This document shows, one piece after another, positions 26,109 to 34,719 of a DNA stretch of 64,000 bases (within the stretch, counting starts at the first letter, position 1; each line of letters starts with the position of its first letter). The stretch lies in NCBI RefSeq assembly GCF_007827695.1, contig NZ_VITA01000007.1, positions 301,410 to 365,409 of the forward strand, in the 5' to 3' direction. A model generated the notes under the pieces. That model was given only the letters and a program-made list of their open reading frames with translations. It searched no databases and was not told where the DNA came from. This DNA is from Sinorhizobium medicae (lineage in GTDB: Bacteria; Pseudomonadota; Alphaproteobacteria; Rhizobiales; Rhizobiaceae). Position numbers and translations under genes: made by a program.

Positions 26109-26942
26109 TCAGCCGAGACGACCGATGATGCGATAGAATAGCGCCGCCGGCAGGAGCTTTTTCAGGAGCGCTCCCTGTCTGGCTGGCCTTGTTACGATAT
26201 AATGCGGCCTCGGGCGGCGTGCCGTCAAAGCTTGTTTCAGCGCCGCGTAGACGGCGTCCGGGCCGAGTTTTCCGGGTGCCGGCTTGCTTTCGCCGCGCAG
26301 GCGCCGCATCTGCCGCGCGTATTCCGCGCGATGGACTGAATTTTCAAGATCTATGAACCGCTCGATATAGGCGATCGCGTTGGCCGTGAATTTCGATGCG
26401 ATCGGCCCCGGCTCGATCAGGCTCACCTCGATGCCGCTGCCGGCGAGTTCCATTCGCAATGTGAGCGACAGCGCTTCGAGCGCGAACTTCGAGGCGTTAT
26501 AAGCGCCGCGCCATCGGTAGGGCACGATGCCGAGAATGGACGAGCACTGGACGATGCGGCCCTGTCCACGAGCGCGCATCGCCGGGATGACGCGCCGCGT
26601 CAGGTCGTGCCAGCCGATCACGTTGGTCTCGAGCTGGAGCCGCAAGGCTTCGGTCGGCAGGTCCTCGACCGCGCCGGCCTGACCATAGGCGCCATTGTTG
26701 AACAATGCATCGATCTGTCCGCCGCTCAGCGCCATCACAGCCTCGACCAGGGCGGCAATCGTCTCCGGCCTGGTATAGTCCATGATGAAGGTCTCGATGC
26801 CCTCGGCTTCGAGCGGCGGCTGATCCTCGGGCCGCCGCACCGTCGCGAAGACGCGCCAGCCGTCCCGCTTCAGCGCACGCGCGCAATAGGCTCCGATACC
26901 CGAGGAGCAACCGGTGACGATAATCGTGGGGCGATCCGGCAT
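26109..26942 (-). CDS. SDR family oxidoreductase
   Basis: A 277-residue classical short-chain dehydrogenase/reductase. The cofactor motif is TGCSSGIG (10-17), NNGAYG sits at about 82-87 in place of the usual NNAG, the catalytic Ser is around 134-135 (VQCSSILGIV), and Tyr148/Lys152 are in YNASKFALE. The extended C-terminus (PGPIASKFTANAIAYIERF) fits the subgroup annotated as SDR with unknown substrate. I chose 26942 (MPDRPTIIVTG), preceded by AGGAATC; the frame extends upstream to 27011. It ends 22 bases from the HIG1 gene and may be cotranscribed with it. Substrate not predictable. Confidence 0.87.
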   Translation of the reverse strand: MPDRPTIIVTGCSSGIGAYCARALKRDGWRVFATVRRPEDQPPLEAEGIETFIMDYTRPETIAALVEAVMALSGGQIDALFNNGAYGQAGAVEDLPTEALRLQLETNVIGWHDLTRRVIPAMRARGQGRIVQCSSILGIVPYRWRGAYNASKFALEALSLTLRMELAGSGIEVSLIEPGPIASKFTANAIAYIERFIDLENSVHRAEYARQMRRLRGESKPAPGKLGPDAVYAALKQALTARRPRPHYIVTRPARQGALLKKLLPAALFYRIIGRLG

Positions 26943-27107
26943 CCACTCGATTCCTGTAGCAATGCAAGCCCCATTTCCCATATTCATCGATGCGATACAA
27001 TTGAATTGCATGGGGGTTGGCCGGACCGGAGATGGTCAAGGCCGGCCTCGAATACCACGCCGGCTGGTCCTTCCTGGAGCGGAACCGGTGGAAGAATCGG
27101 AGACGGA

Positions 27108-27980
27108 ATGCCGGTCATACGCATCATCTGGAAGGTCGTATTCGATGCACTCTGGCATTTTAGCGAGGATGACGGCTGGGCGATGGCCAGTCATGTGGCC
27201 CTATCTTCGCTGATGGCCGTTTTTCCCTTCCTGATTTTCGGCACGGCACTCGCCAGCTTCCTGGGGGCCGATCAATTCGCCGAGACGGCAGTCCACCTGA
27301 TCTTCGACACATGGCCCGAATCGATTGCCAAACCGGTCGCCGACGAGGTGGTGCGCGTCTTGACTATACCGCGCGGCAGCCTGCTTACGATCTCGGTTCT
27401 TGCCGCGGCCTATTTCGCCTCGAACGGCGTCGAAGCGTTGAGGATCGCGCTCAATCGCGCTTACAGGGTCGCCGAAAGCCGCTCCTGGTACGTGACCCGG
27501 CTTTCGAGCCTCGGCTTCGTGCTCGGTGCCGTGCTCATTCTCGCCGCTCTCAGCCTTCTGCTGGTGGCGGTGCCTCTGGCGGTGCGCAATGCGGATCAGT
27601 GGTTTCCCTGGCTGGATACGGTTATGGCGGCGGTGGACGATTGGGGGCTGACGCTGACTCTGGCCATGCTCACGGCCGGCCTGCTCGTCGCGCATTTGTG
27701 GCTGCCGTCCGGTCACCGCAACATCGTCGACGTATTGCCGGGAATTTTCCTCACGCTCGTGCTCTGGTCCGTGGGCGGTTACGCTTTCGCCTCCTATATC
27801 GCCAATTTTTCAAGCTATGCCACGACCTATGCGGGGCTCGCCTCGATCATGGTCGTGCTGGTATTTCTCTATATGCTCGGCGCGATCTTCATCATCGGCG
27901 CGGAAATCAACGCCGCCATTCTGAAATACAAGGTGAAGCTCATGGTCAGGCGCAGTTTCCAGGCCGGTCGCGGCGAGTAG
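27108..27980 (+). CDS. YihY/BrkB-family inner-membrane protein
   Basis: A 290-residue polytopic protein of the YihY/virulence factor BrkB family, with six predicted helices. Hallmarks are DDGWAMASHVALSSLMAVFPFLIF at the N-terminus, GVEALRIALNRAYRVAESRSWYVTRL in the middle and IMVVLVFLYMLGAIFIIGAEINAAI at the C-terminus. It was once annotated as ribonuclease BN in error; the real function is unknown and a membrane transport or lipid role is suspected. The start at 27108 has a GGAGACGG ribosome site; the long frame from 26607 is antisense to the SDR gene. It converges with gluQRS. Confidence 0.87.
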   Translation: MPVIRIIWKVVFDALWHFSEDDGWAMASHVALSSLMAVFPFLIFGTALASFLGADQFAETAVHLIFDTWPESIAKPVADEVVRVLTIPRGSLLTISVLAAAYFASNGVEALRIALNRAYRVAESRSWYVTRLSSLGFVLGAVLILAALSLLLVAVPLAVRNADQWFPWLDTVMAAVDDWGLTLTLAMLTAGLLVAHLWLPSGHRNIVDVLPGIFLTLVLWSVGGYAFASYIANFSSYATTYAGLASIMVVLVFLYMLGAIFIIGAEINAAILKYKVKLMVRRSFQAGRGE

Positions 27981-27997
27981 ATCTCTATCGGCTTATC

Positions 27998-28891
27998 TCA
28001 TTGCTCGCCGAGAACCATCGCCCTGATATCTGCAGGCCCGTGCCCGGCAGCCCGAAAAGCGGCAATGCCGGTGTCGCGGTTGCTCTTTGACAGTTTCCGT
28101 CCGTCCGGGCCGAGGATAAGACGGTGATGGTGGTAGACCGGCTCCGGAAGCTCAAGAAGGCGCTGCAGCAGGCGATGCACGGATGTTGCGTGATAAAGAT
28201 CGCGGCCGCGCACGATGTGGGTGACACCTTGCACGGCATCGTCGACCACGACCGAGAGATGATAGCTCGACGGCGCATCCGAACGCGACAGGACGACATC
28301 GCCCCAGGCGGCCGGATCGGCGATCTGGCTGTATTCACCTGACCCCCGAAAACCCTTTTCTTGCCAGCTCAGTGATCCGCCCGCACGCTTCACGGCCTCC
28401 TCCATGTCCAGCCGCCAGGCATAAGGACGGCCACTCGCCAGGATCGCCGCCTGATCATCGGGCCTGAAACCGCGCTCGCGGCCGGGATAGAGCGGCGTTC
28501 CGTCCGGATCGCGCGGCCAGGCGGAACCTTTCGCCTCCGACGCCGCGACCGCGGCCCTGATCTCGCCGCGTGTCATCGCGGACGGATAGACGAGACGCAT
28601 TGCTTTGAGATGCTCGAGCGCCGAGGCATAGAGATCGAGATGGTCGGACTGGCGCCGCACCGGTTCCTCCCATTCGAGCTCGAGCCAGGCGAGATCGTCG
28701 AGGATCGCGGCCTCGAACTCCGGCCGGCAACGAGTCCTGTCGATGTCCTCGATCCTCAGCAGAAACCGGCCGCCCGAGTCAGCCGCAATGTCGTGATTGA
28801 TGATCGCGGAAAGGGCGTGGCCGAGATGCAGGAAACCGTTCGGGCTCGGCGCAAAGCGAAAAACCGGTTGCTCTGGTCGTGAAATCGGCAT
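27998..28891 (-). CDS. gluQRS: glutamyl-Q tRNA(Asp) synthetase
   Basis: A 297-residue paralogue of glutamyl-tRNA synthetase lacking the anticodon-binding domain. It activates glutamate and attaches it to queuosine at the wobble base of tRNA-Asp. The class I motifs are visible: FAPSPNGFLHLGHA (HIGH-like, 13-26), RIEDIDRTRCRPE and, near the C-terminus, RKLSKSNRD (KMSKS-like). The expected Cys/Tyr zinc-ligand region around residues 95-120 has no clear Cys cluster, so zinc may be absent. The start at 28891 gives MPISRPEQPVFRFAPSPNG. It is divergent from the AlkA-like gene with 55 bases between. Confidence 0.9.
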   Translation of the reverse strand: MPISRPEQPVFRFAPSPNGFLHLGHALSAIINHDIAADSGGRFLLRIEDIDRTRCRPEFEAAILDDLAWLELEWEEPVRRQSDHLDLYASALEHLKAMRLVYPSAMTRGEIRAAVAASEAKGSAWPRDPDGTPLYPGRERGFRPDDQAAILASGRPYAWRLDMEEAVKRAGGSLSWQEKGFRGSGEYSQIADPAAWGDVVLSRSDAPSSYHLSVVVDDAVQGVTHIVRGRDLYHATSVHRLLQRLLELPEPVYHHHRLILGPDGRKLSKSNRDTGIAAFRAAGHGPADIRAMVLGEQ

Positions 28892-28946
28892 CGTTTTGCT
28901 TTGCCATGGAAGCGATATAAATATCACTTTTTTTTTTGGAGGACGC

Positions 28947-29594
28947 ATGCGAATCATCCGGACGCACGAGGACATAGAGGCCGGAATCGCCGGTCTGGTG
29001 CTGCTCGATGCCCGGCTCGAACATGTCGTCGGGAAGGCGGGGCCGGTGCCGTTGAGGCGCACCGACCCCGGTTACCGGGGACTTGCCAACATAATCGTGT
29101 CGCAGATGGTCTCGAAAGCGAGTGCGGCGGCGATCTGGAAGCGGATGGAGTCCTTGCTTGGGGAGATCACTGCAGACGCGGTGCTTGCGCTCGACGATGA
29201 CGATTGCCGGCGCTTGGGCCTGTCCCGTGCCAAGGCCGATACGCTCAGGCGCACCGCGGCCGCCGCGGTAGCCGGCGAAATCGACCTGCATGCCATCTGC
29301 GACGTCCAAGCGCCCGCGGCGATCCACGAATTGACTGCGATCAAGGGCATCGGCCGGTGGACTGCCGAAGTCTATCTGCTTTTCTGCGCCGGTCATCCGG
29401 ACGTCTTCCCCGCCGGCGACGTCGCCCTGCAGAATGCCATCGGCCACGCGCTGGGGTTCGAACTGCGCCCCACGGCAAGCGAGGTCGATTCGCTCGCTGC
29501 CGCATGGTCGCCGTGGCGCAGCGTCGCCGCGCGGCTTTTTTGGGCCTATTATGCGCAGGAAATGCGCCGCGATGCGCTCCCCGTGGTGCCCTGA
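28947..29594 (+). CDS. AlkA-like DNA-3-methyladenine glycosylase
   Basis: A 215-residue HhH-GPD base-excision glycosylase. The helix-hairpin-helix is AIKGIGRWTAEVYLLF (131-146), and the catalytic Asp158 follows in FPAGDVALQ. GLANIIVSQMVSKASA and the RRLGLSRAKADTLR region match bacterial AlkA II-type enzymes that lack the N-terminal beta domain of E. coli AlkA. It removes alkylated purines from DNA. The start at 28947 has a perfect GGAGGA site, just after a run of nine T bases (28929-28937). No ada-like regulator is nearby. Confidence 0.9.
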   Translation: MRIIRTHEDIEAGIAGLVLLDARLEHVVGKAGPVPLRRTDPGYRGLANIIVSQMVSKASAAAIWKRMESLLGEITADAVLALDDDDCRRLGLSRAKADTLRRTAAAAVAGEIDLHAICDVQAPAAIHELTAIKGIGRWTAEVYLLFCAGHPDVFPAGDVALQNAIGHALGFELRPTASEVDSLAAAWSPWRSVAARLFWAYYAQEMRRDALPVVP

Positions 29595-29700
29595 AGAAAA
29601 AAGGCGGATGCTTTACTCCCTTTTCTTTGTGGCTTCACAATCCTGTCGCAACGCGCCTAATATAGAAGATGCAGATGCCGAATCGCTCAGGAGAACACGC

Positions 29701-30258
29701 TTGACGATTGCAGTCTCACCTCAGGCCCTGCCGGCGCTCGTGCTGAACGCCGACTACAGGCCGCTGAGTTATTATCCCTTGTCGCTCTGGTCCTGGCAGG
29801 ACGCGATCAAGGCGGTCTTTCTCGACCGTGTGACGATCCTTGCCGAATACGAACACTCCGTTTCCTCGCCGAGTTTTTCGATGCGGCTGCCGAGCGTCGT
29901 CTGTCTCAAGAGCTATGTCCAGCCTTCGCGTCACCCGGCCTTTACCCGGTTCAACGTTTTCCTGCGTGACAAATTCGAGTGCCAGTATTGCGGGTCGCCC
30001 GATGACCTGACTTTCGACCACGTCATCCCGCGGGCTCATGGCGGTCAGACGACATGGCAAAACGTCGTTGCCGCCTGCTCTCCCTGCAATCTGCGCAAGG
30101 GGAGCAAACTGCCCAAGCAGGCGGGCATGTTCCCGCATCAGAAGCCCTATCACCCGACGGTGCAGGATCTGCACAACAACGGACGGCTTTTTCCGCCGAA
30201 CCATCTGCATGACAGCTGGATGGATTATCTCTACTGGGATGTCGAGCTGCAGCCGTAA
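29701..30258 (+). CDS. HNH endonuclease
   Basis: A 185-residue protein with a complete HNH domain. Zinc Cys94/Cys97 are in CQYCG, the active-site segment DHVIPRAHGG spans 106-115, Asn121 is in TTWQNVVAAC, and Cys126/Cys129 with Asn130 are in CSPCN. The N-terminal module (LPALVLNADYRPLSYYPLSLWSWQDAIKAVFLDRV) is conserved in a widespread chromosomal family annotated only as HNH endonuclease, not linked to restriction or homing. I chose a TTG start at 29701 because AGGAG lies 8-12 bases upstream and the family N-terminus begins here. It is probably a housekeeping nuclease; the target is unknown. Confidence 0.87.
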   Translation: MTIAVSPQALPALVLNADYRPLSYYPLSLWSWQDAIKAVFLDRVTILAEYEHSVSSPSFSMRLPSVVCLKSYVQPSRHPAFTRFNVFLRDKFECQYCGSPDDLTFDHVIPRAHGGQTTWQNVVAACSPCNLRKGSKLPKQAGMFPHQKPYHPTVQDLHNNGRLFPPNHLHDSWMDYLYWDVELQP

Positions 30259-30270
30259 AGCCGCGGCATC

Positions 30271-30286
30271 TTAGATCACGATGTCA
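30271..30286 (+). repeat. fragment of palindromic repeat, family A
   Basis: TTAGATCACGATGTCA matches the left end of the copy at 44177 (TTTAGATCACGATGTCTTAG). It forms the convergent junction of the HNH and dsbB genes and encodes the last residues and stop of dsbB on the other strand. Confidence 0.5.
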
Positions 30287-30794
30287 GGCCCCGGCGCGCC
30301 CCGCTTAGCGCAATCGCCGCAAGCACCAGGCTCGCGACAACGTTCCAGCCTGCAAAAGAAAGCCCAAACACGCGCAAGGCAGCATCGGTGCAGGAAGGTG
30401 CATGCTTGGCGTCGAGATCGCCCAGCAGATCGCCGACATCGGAGGAAACGCCCTGGGCCGTGGTGGCGCAGGTCGAGGGGCCCTCCCAGAAATGCCACTC
30501 GGCGCCGGCGTGATAGACACCGAGACCGGCGCCTATCAGCATCAAGATGCCGATAATGAGAAGCAGCGTGCGGGTGGTCCAGGAGGGCAGCTTCAGGGCG
30601 CTTGTGAGGACGGCGGCAACGCCGAGCGGTATGCCGTAGTAGTAAGGATCGCGCTGGAGTAGACAGAGCGCGCAGGGGATGTAGCCGCCGAAATGCTCGA
30701 AGCCGAGCGCAATTCCGACGGTCGCGGCCATGCCGATGGTGACGAGCAAGGCGAAAAGAAATTGCCGGCGCTGTACGAGCGGAGCTTCAACCAT
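30276..30794 (-). CDS. dsbB: disulfide bond formation protein B
   Basis: A 172-residue inner-membrane quinone reductase that reoxidises DsbA-type periplasmic oxidases. It has four membrane helices. Cys pair 1 is Cys41-Cys44 (IPCALCLLQRDPYYYG) and pair 2 lies in the second periplasmic loop (PSTCATTAQG ... APSCTDAAL). The spacing of pair 2 is wider than in E. coli, as in many alphaproteobacterial DsbB proteins. The start at 30794 has an AGAGGTG site. Its last codons and stop (Thr-Ser-stop) come from a fragment of the family A repeat, so the C-terminus may differ between strains. Confidence 0.9.
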   Translation of the reverse strand: MVEAPLVQRRQFLFALLVTIGMAATVGIALGFEHFGGYIPCALCLLQRDPYYYGIPLGVAAVLTSALKLPSWTTRTLLLIIGILMLIGAGLGVYHAGAEWHFWEGPSTCATTAQGVSSDVGDLLGDLDAKHAPSCTDAALRVFGLSFAGWNVVASLVLAAIALSGARRGLTS

Positions 30795-31009
30795 GCACAC
30801 CTCTCGGCGCCCTGGGCGGCGACCCGTCGCCCCGGCGCCCGTTAAATCGAACGCCGCCTTCTTAGGCAGGATCGCTGCCGCTGTAAATCGGCTCGCCTGT
30901 TCAGCCGCCTGCACGCTTTTGTGATCGGTGCGGAGCAGGGCGGCAAGCGATGCCGTCCGTGCCGCATAGGATCAAACTCACGCGATTGACGAAAATCGAA
31001 ACTTCCCGG

Positions 31010-31038
31010 TTGACCGGCGCGAAAACGATCGTGTAAAT
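31010..31038 (+). promoter_or_regulatory. promoter of tRNA-Leu
   Basis: TTGACC (31010-31015) and GTAAAT (31033-31038) are spaced by 17 bases. Transcription would begin about 20 bases before the tRNA at 31068. Confidence 0.5.
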
Positions 31039-31067
31039 CCCGAACGCTGATATCACGCAAGCCTCAA

Positions 31068-31152
31068 GCCCCATTGGCGGAATTGGTAGACGCGCTCGAC
31101 TCAAAATCGAGTTCCGAAAGGAGTGCTGGTTCGACTCCGGCATGGGGCACCA
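31068..31152 (+). tRNA. tRNA-Leu (anticodon CAA)
   Basis: An 85-base tRNA with encoded CCA. The acceptor stem GCCCCAT (31068-31074) pairs with ATGGGGC (31142-31148), with discriminator A. The D-arm is GGCGGAATTGGTAGACGC. The anticodon stem CTCGA/TCGAG holds the loop CTCAAAA, giving anticodon CAA (reads UUG). A long variable arm, typical of class II tRNAs, is followed by GGTTCGACTCC in the T-arm. It is directly followed by a decayed mobile-element region. Confidence 0.95.
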
Positions 31153-31306
31153 TTCTATTTTTTGACATTTGCAGGTCTCCCAACATCTTGGAGCGGGACG
31201 TAACTTGGCCTTGACGGCCATTGCCGCTTCGAGATCGCGAATGCGCTTCTCGGTAATCATTCGTCGGGGGATTGCGCCTATCGGTCCGTGCAACTCGGTA
31301 TCCAGA

Positions 31307-31329
31307 TTAGATACACATTGTGTATCTAA
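31307..31329. repeat. perfect 11-bp inverted repeat
   Basis: TTAGATACACA, one central T, then TGTGTATCTAA. It is AT-rich in a GC-rich setting, immediately beyond the 3' end of the transposase remnant. It could be an operator-like palindrome or part of an old element end. Confidence 0.6.
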
Positions 31330-31336
31330 TCGAGGT

Positions 31337-31600
31337 CGTGTGGACGGATTTGAGCAAGATGAAGCCGGCGGTGAGGGCGATCGAGGATTGCAAAGGCGCT
31401 TCGTCTTCTCGCAGCGTAGGGCGACGCGCTCGAAGCGCTTGAGCTTTCCGAGGGCTTGCTCGATGCGGGCAGACCCTTGTAGAGCGTCTTGCGGAAGAAG
31501 CCGGGCTTTCGTTGGCCTTGGCGGGAATGGCGCTGTGTCCGGTCGTTTCTCCATCGTCACGAAGGCCATATCGCCTGTATTTCGGCCTCCTTATGGGCCG
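31337..31600 (-). pseudogene. IS5-family transposase, 3' remnant with frameshifts
   Basis: Read leftward in alternating frames, the fragments are GHSAIPAKANESP, then GSARIEQALGKLKRFERVALRCEKTKR, then SSIALTAGFILLKSVHT. Together they reproduce the conserved C-terminus of IS5-group (IS427-like) DDE transposases, including the ARIEQ-GKLKRF block with the catalytic Glu. At least two frame changes and the absence of the N-terminal two-thirds show it is dead. No pair of terminal inverted repeats could be assigned. Confidence 0.75.
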
Positions 31601-31785
31601 GTAGGCTGCCGCCGGCGACAATTGCCGACATCTGATCTCCGGACATGCGGTGCTTCATCGCTTCGGGTGGCGAAACTCGGCCATACTGCTGAAGCTTCAG
31701 CGACTCTTGCCGTGCATCCACCCCATTGAACTCGCACGTGCGAAGATGTTAGCTGCGTTGCAGCAAATTCAGCTGCGGCGGGCCC

Positions 31786-33429
31786 ATGCTACCGAAGATC
31801 GAAGACTACGACCAACTCCTTCGCGAATTTCGCTGGCGGATTCCGGAGACGTTCAACATCGGCGTGGCGGTCAGCGACGCCTGGGCGGCCCGCGATCCGG
31901 ACCGGGTCTGCCTGCAGCATTTCAGCCCGGATGGAGCGCATGCTGCGCTTACCTATGGTGCGTTCGCAGCGCGCTCGTCCGCCTTTGCCGGCGGCCTTGC
32001 CGCGCACGGCGTGAGCCCCGGCGATCGCGTTGCTATCCTCTTGCCGCAGGGCTTTGAGGCGGCGATCGCCCATGCGGCTATTTACAAGATGGGCGCCGTC
32101 GCGCTGCCGCTGGCACTGCTCTTCGGCGTCGAGGCGCTTGCTTATCGCCTCAAGGATGCGGGCGCAGCAGCGATCATCACCAATCGCTTCGGCTATGAAC
32201 GGCTTGTAGCTAGCCGCGACGAACTGCCGGAACTGCGACTGGTCGTGCTTGCAGAAGGGGGCGATGAGCCCGGCACCGTTCCTTTTCGTGCACTGGCAAA
32301 CGGCGTGAGCCGCTTCGAGGCCGCCGTGACGAAGCCAGACGATCCGGCGCTGATGATCTACACCTCGGGGACGACCGGGCCACCCAAAGGTGCGCTGCAC
32401 GGGCATCGCGTGCTGCTCGGTCATCTCCCCGGCTTCCAGTTGCATCATCACTTCCTGCCGCAATCTGGCGACCGGATGTGGACCCCCGCCGATTGGGCCT
32501 GGGCAGGCGGTCTCCTGAACGCTCTCCTGCCGTCGCTCTTCTTCGGCGTGCCCGTGGTTTCCTCGCCGGCGCAGAAGTTCGATGCGCATAAGGCGTTCCG
32601 GATCATGGAAGAGATGGACATCCGCAATGCCTTCATACCGCCGACTGCGCTCAGGCTGCTCAAATCCGTCGAGCGGCCGCGCCAGCGCTACGCGCTGAAG
32701 CTCCGCACCCTGGGTTCGGCGGGGGAAGCGCTCGGGCGCGAGACCTTCGAATGGGCCAAGCGGGAGCTCGGTATCGAGGTGAGCGAATTCTACGGCCAGA
32801 CGGAATGCAATATCGTAATCTCGTCCGCGACCGGCCTCGGTGTCGTGAAGCCCGGCTCCATGGGAAAGGCGGCACCTGGTCATCAGGTCGCGATAATTGA
32901 CGGCCAGGGGCGAGTGCTGCCTGCCGGTGCGGTCGGGCAGGTGGCGGTCAGGCGGCCCGATCCCGTGATGTTTCTCGGCTATTGGGGCAATGAACAGGCG
33001 ACGAAGGCCAAGTTCATCGGGGACTGGATGACCACCGGCGACCAAGGCGTGATGGACGAGGAGGGCTATTTCACCTTCTTCGGACGCGACGATGACGTCA
33101 TCACCTCATCCGGCTACCGCATCGGCCCTGGTGAGATCGAGGACTGTCTGGCCGGGCACCCGCATGTTCAGCTCGCCGCCGCCGTCGGCAAACCGGACCC
33201 GATCCGGACCGAGATCGTCAAGGCCTTCGTGGTGCTGAAACCAGGTGTAGCTGCCGGAGAAGAGACCGCTGCCGGGATTCGCGAATGGGTCAAGAACCGG
33301 CTGTCGATGCACGAATACCCGCGCGAGATCGCTTTCGTCGACAGCCTGCCCATGACCACGTCGGGCAAGGTGATCCGCCGGCTTTTGCGGCAGAAGGCGG
33401 CGGCAGAGGCGCGCCCGTCTCACGGCTGA
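31786..33429 (+). CDS. acyl-CoA synthetase (AMP-forming)
   Basis: A 547-residue ANL-superfamily enzyme of the acetyl/medium-chain acyl-CoA synthetase branch. The P-loop is MIYTSGTTGPPKGALHGH (about 187-204), with EFYGQTECN (A5), MTTGDQGVMDEEGYFTFFGRDDDVITSSGYRIGPGEIE (A7-A8) and the catalytic Lys in TTSGKVIRRLLR near the C-terminus. It forms an acyl-adenylate and then the CoA thioester; the acyl substrate cannot be read from sequence. The ATG at 31786 has no clear ribosome site (GCGGCGGG only). It stands alone between the IS remnant and the convergent CelD-like gene. Confidence 0.88.
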   Translation: MLPKIEDYDQLLREFRWRIPETFNIGVAVSDAWAARDPDRVCLQHFSPDGAHAALTYGAFAARSSAFAGGLAAHGVSPGDRVAILLPQGFEAAIAHAAIYKMGAVALPLALLFGVEALAYRLKDAGAAAIITNRFGYERLVASRDELPELRLVVLAEGGDEPGTVPFRALANGVSRFEAAVTKPDDPALMIYTSGTTGPPKGALHGHRVLLGHLPGFQLHHHFLPQSGDRMWTPADWAWAGGLLNALLPSLFFGVPVVSSPAQKFDAHKAFRIMEEMDIRNAFIPPTALRLLKSVERPRQRYALKLRTLGSAGEALGRETFEWAKRELGIEVSEFYGQTECNIVISSATGLGVVKPGSMGKAAPGHQVAIIDGQGRVLPAGAVGQVAVRRPDPVMFLGYWGNEQATKAKFIGDWMTTGDQGVMDEEGYFTFFGRDDDVITSSGYRIGPGEIEDCLAGHPHVQLAAAVGKPDPIRTEIVKAFVVLKPGVAAGEETAAGIREWVKNRLSMHEYPREIAFVDSLPMTTSGKVIRRLLRQKAAAEARPSHG

Positions 33430-33444
33430 TGATAAGCTGGGAGA

Positions 33445-34719
33445 TCAGCGACCTGCCAGCGCCCGGATCTTCTCGCGCAGCAGCCGAGCCATATTGCGGG
33501 TGTTGCGATAGAGGTGAAGCTGTGCTGCGACCTGGCGCACGTCGCGGTCGCGGTTCTGCCCGAGCCCGATCACAAGTGTGCCCATCTCCTCACGCTCCTG
33601 CCACAGGCGGCTCATCACCGGATGATCGGGCACCGCGCAGGAATCGGAGCGGATGATGTTGGCATCGTCGAGATGCCACTCCGTCAACTCGGCGACGAGC
33701 AGCTTGCCGGGAGAATATTTGGCGTAACGCTCGTCATAGGCCGTCTTCCAGGTATAGGCTTCGCCCGCCATTATCAGGACGATGATGGTCGCGATCGCCT
33801 TGCCGTTCAGGTCGAGTGTGTGAATGCGGACGCTATCCGCCTCTGCGAGGTTGGTTATAGCCTCTCTTGCGAAGGCGGCGCGAAAGCGGTCCATGATCAT
33901 GGCACTGCGTTCGCGGCCTTTCCAACCGGATGCTTCGAGGACCAGAAACTCCTCCATGCGCAGGCGGATATCATCGGGCCGACGCGCAACACTGTAAGTC
34001 AGCGATCCCTGCTTTGCGAGATTGTTCCACTGCCGCCTCAGCTCCCTGAGGCGCTGCGGGCCGATTGCCTCGCTCAGATAGGTAGGGCCGTCCAGCAGGC
34101 TTTCGAGCATCGGCCGCCTGAAGGTGTCGGTCACCGTCAGCGGCAGGTTTTCGCCGATCGCGACGGCACGCGCAAGCTGGGCGAATTTTCCGTTCAACCT
34201 GATGTCGGGGAGCACGAGCACTGGCGGGAGGCCGGCTGAGGGTGTAGCCAGCGCGGCATAGAGATTGCTGATCGTTTCGGCTGCGTCCTCGGCGTCGAGA
34301 AGGGGCGTTCCCAGCGGCCCGAAAGGATTGGACCAGGCGCGGATGATGGATGCGCCGATCGCGAAGCCGGGCTTCTCTATGGAGAAAGGCATAAGGAACC
34401 GGATGCGGCTACTCTGCTCGCTCTGGTCGCGGATCACCGCGAGCCGAACCACCCGATCTTCCAGGCGCGGCATGGCCGGCGCGAGAAAGCGGCCGGTGAA
34501 GAAGACGTTCTGCTCGATGGCCCGATTGGAAAGGAAGTCGAGCTCCCGTTGCAGCTCGTATCCGGCCCTCGCGGGATAGACCGCGAGATGCCGTCCGGGC
34601 CTTCCGATCATCAGCGTCCGCTCGGACTGCAACCCGTCGAGACCAGAATGCGCAAGGCCGCCAAGCAGGCGGTCCGCGCTGCCATTCGCGTCTGCGGGAA
34701 GATGGACATTGCCGATCAT
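33445..34719 (-). CDS. CelD/BcsL-like GNAT acetyltransferase
   Basis: A 424-residue protein with an acetyltransferase_6 (CelD/BcsL) domain in the C-terminal half: RRQWNNLAKQGSLTYSV, EEFLVLEASGWKGRERSAM, and the segment LDLNGKAIATIIVLIMAGEAYTWKTAYDERYAKYSPGKLLVAELTEW that carries the acetyl-CoA-binding fold. Relatives work in polysaccharide decoration (cellulose, unipolar polysaccharide and similar). Its start overlaps the flippase stop by four bases, so the two act together, most likely on an exported glycan. No glycosyltransferases are adjacent. The sugar is unknown. Confidence 0.82.
   Translation of the reverse strand: MIGNVHLPADANGSADRLLGGLAHSGLDGLQSERTLMIGRPGRHLAVYPARAGYELQRELDFLSNRAIEQNVFFTGRFLAPAMPRLEDRVVRLAVIRDQSEQSSRIRFLMPFSIEKPGFAIGASIIRAWSNPFGPLGTPLLDAEDAAETISNLYAALATPSAGLPPVLVLPDIRLNGKFAQLARAVAIGENLPLTVTDTFRRPMLESLLDGPTYLSEAIGPQRLRELRRQWNNLAKQGSLTYSVARRPDDIRLRMEEFLVLEASGWKGRERSAMIMDRFRAAFAREAITNLAEADSVRIHTLDLNGKAIATIIVLIMAGEAYTWKTAYDERYAKYSPGKLLVAELTEWHLDDANIIRSDSCAVPDHPVMSRLWQEREEMGTLVIGLGQNRDRDVRQVAAQLHLYRNTRNMARLLREKIRALAGR

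Larger units (their letters stand above)
31153..31785. other. decayed intergenic region after tRNA-Leu
   Basis: 633 bases without an intact gene. The part next to the tRNA (31153-31300) has a leftward frame reading RMITEKRIRDLEAAMAVKAKL that I do not recognise. A 23-base palindrome follows (31307-31329), then the IS5-type transposase remnant (31337-31600), then about 180 bases without recognisable content before the acyl-CoA synthetase gene. Confidence 0.5.

Noticed and set aside
31789..33045. 418-codon leftward frame over the acyl-CoA synthetase gene
   Set aside because: Antisense shadow; the rightward frame has complete adenylation motifs.
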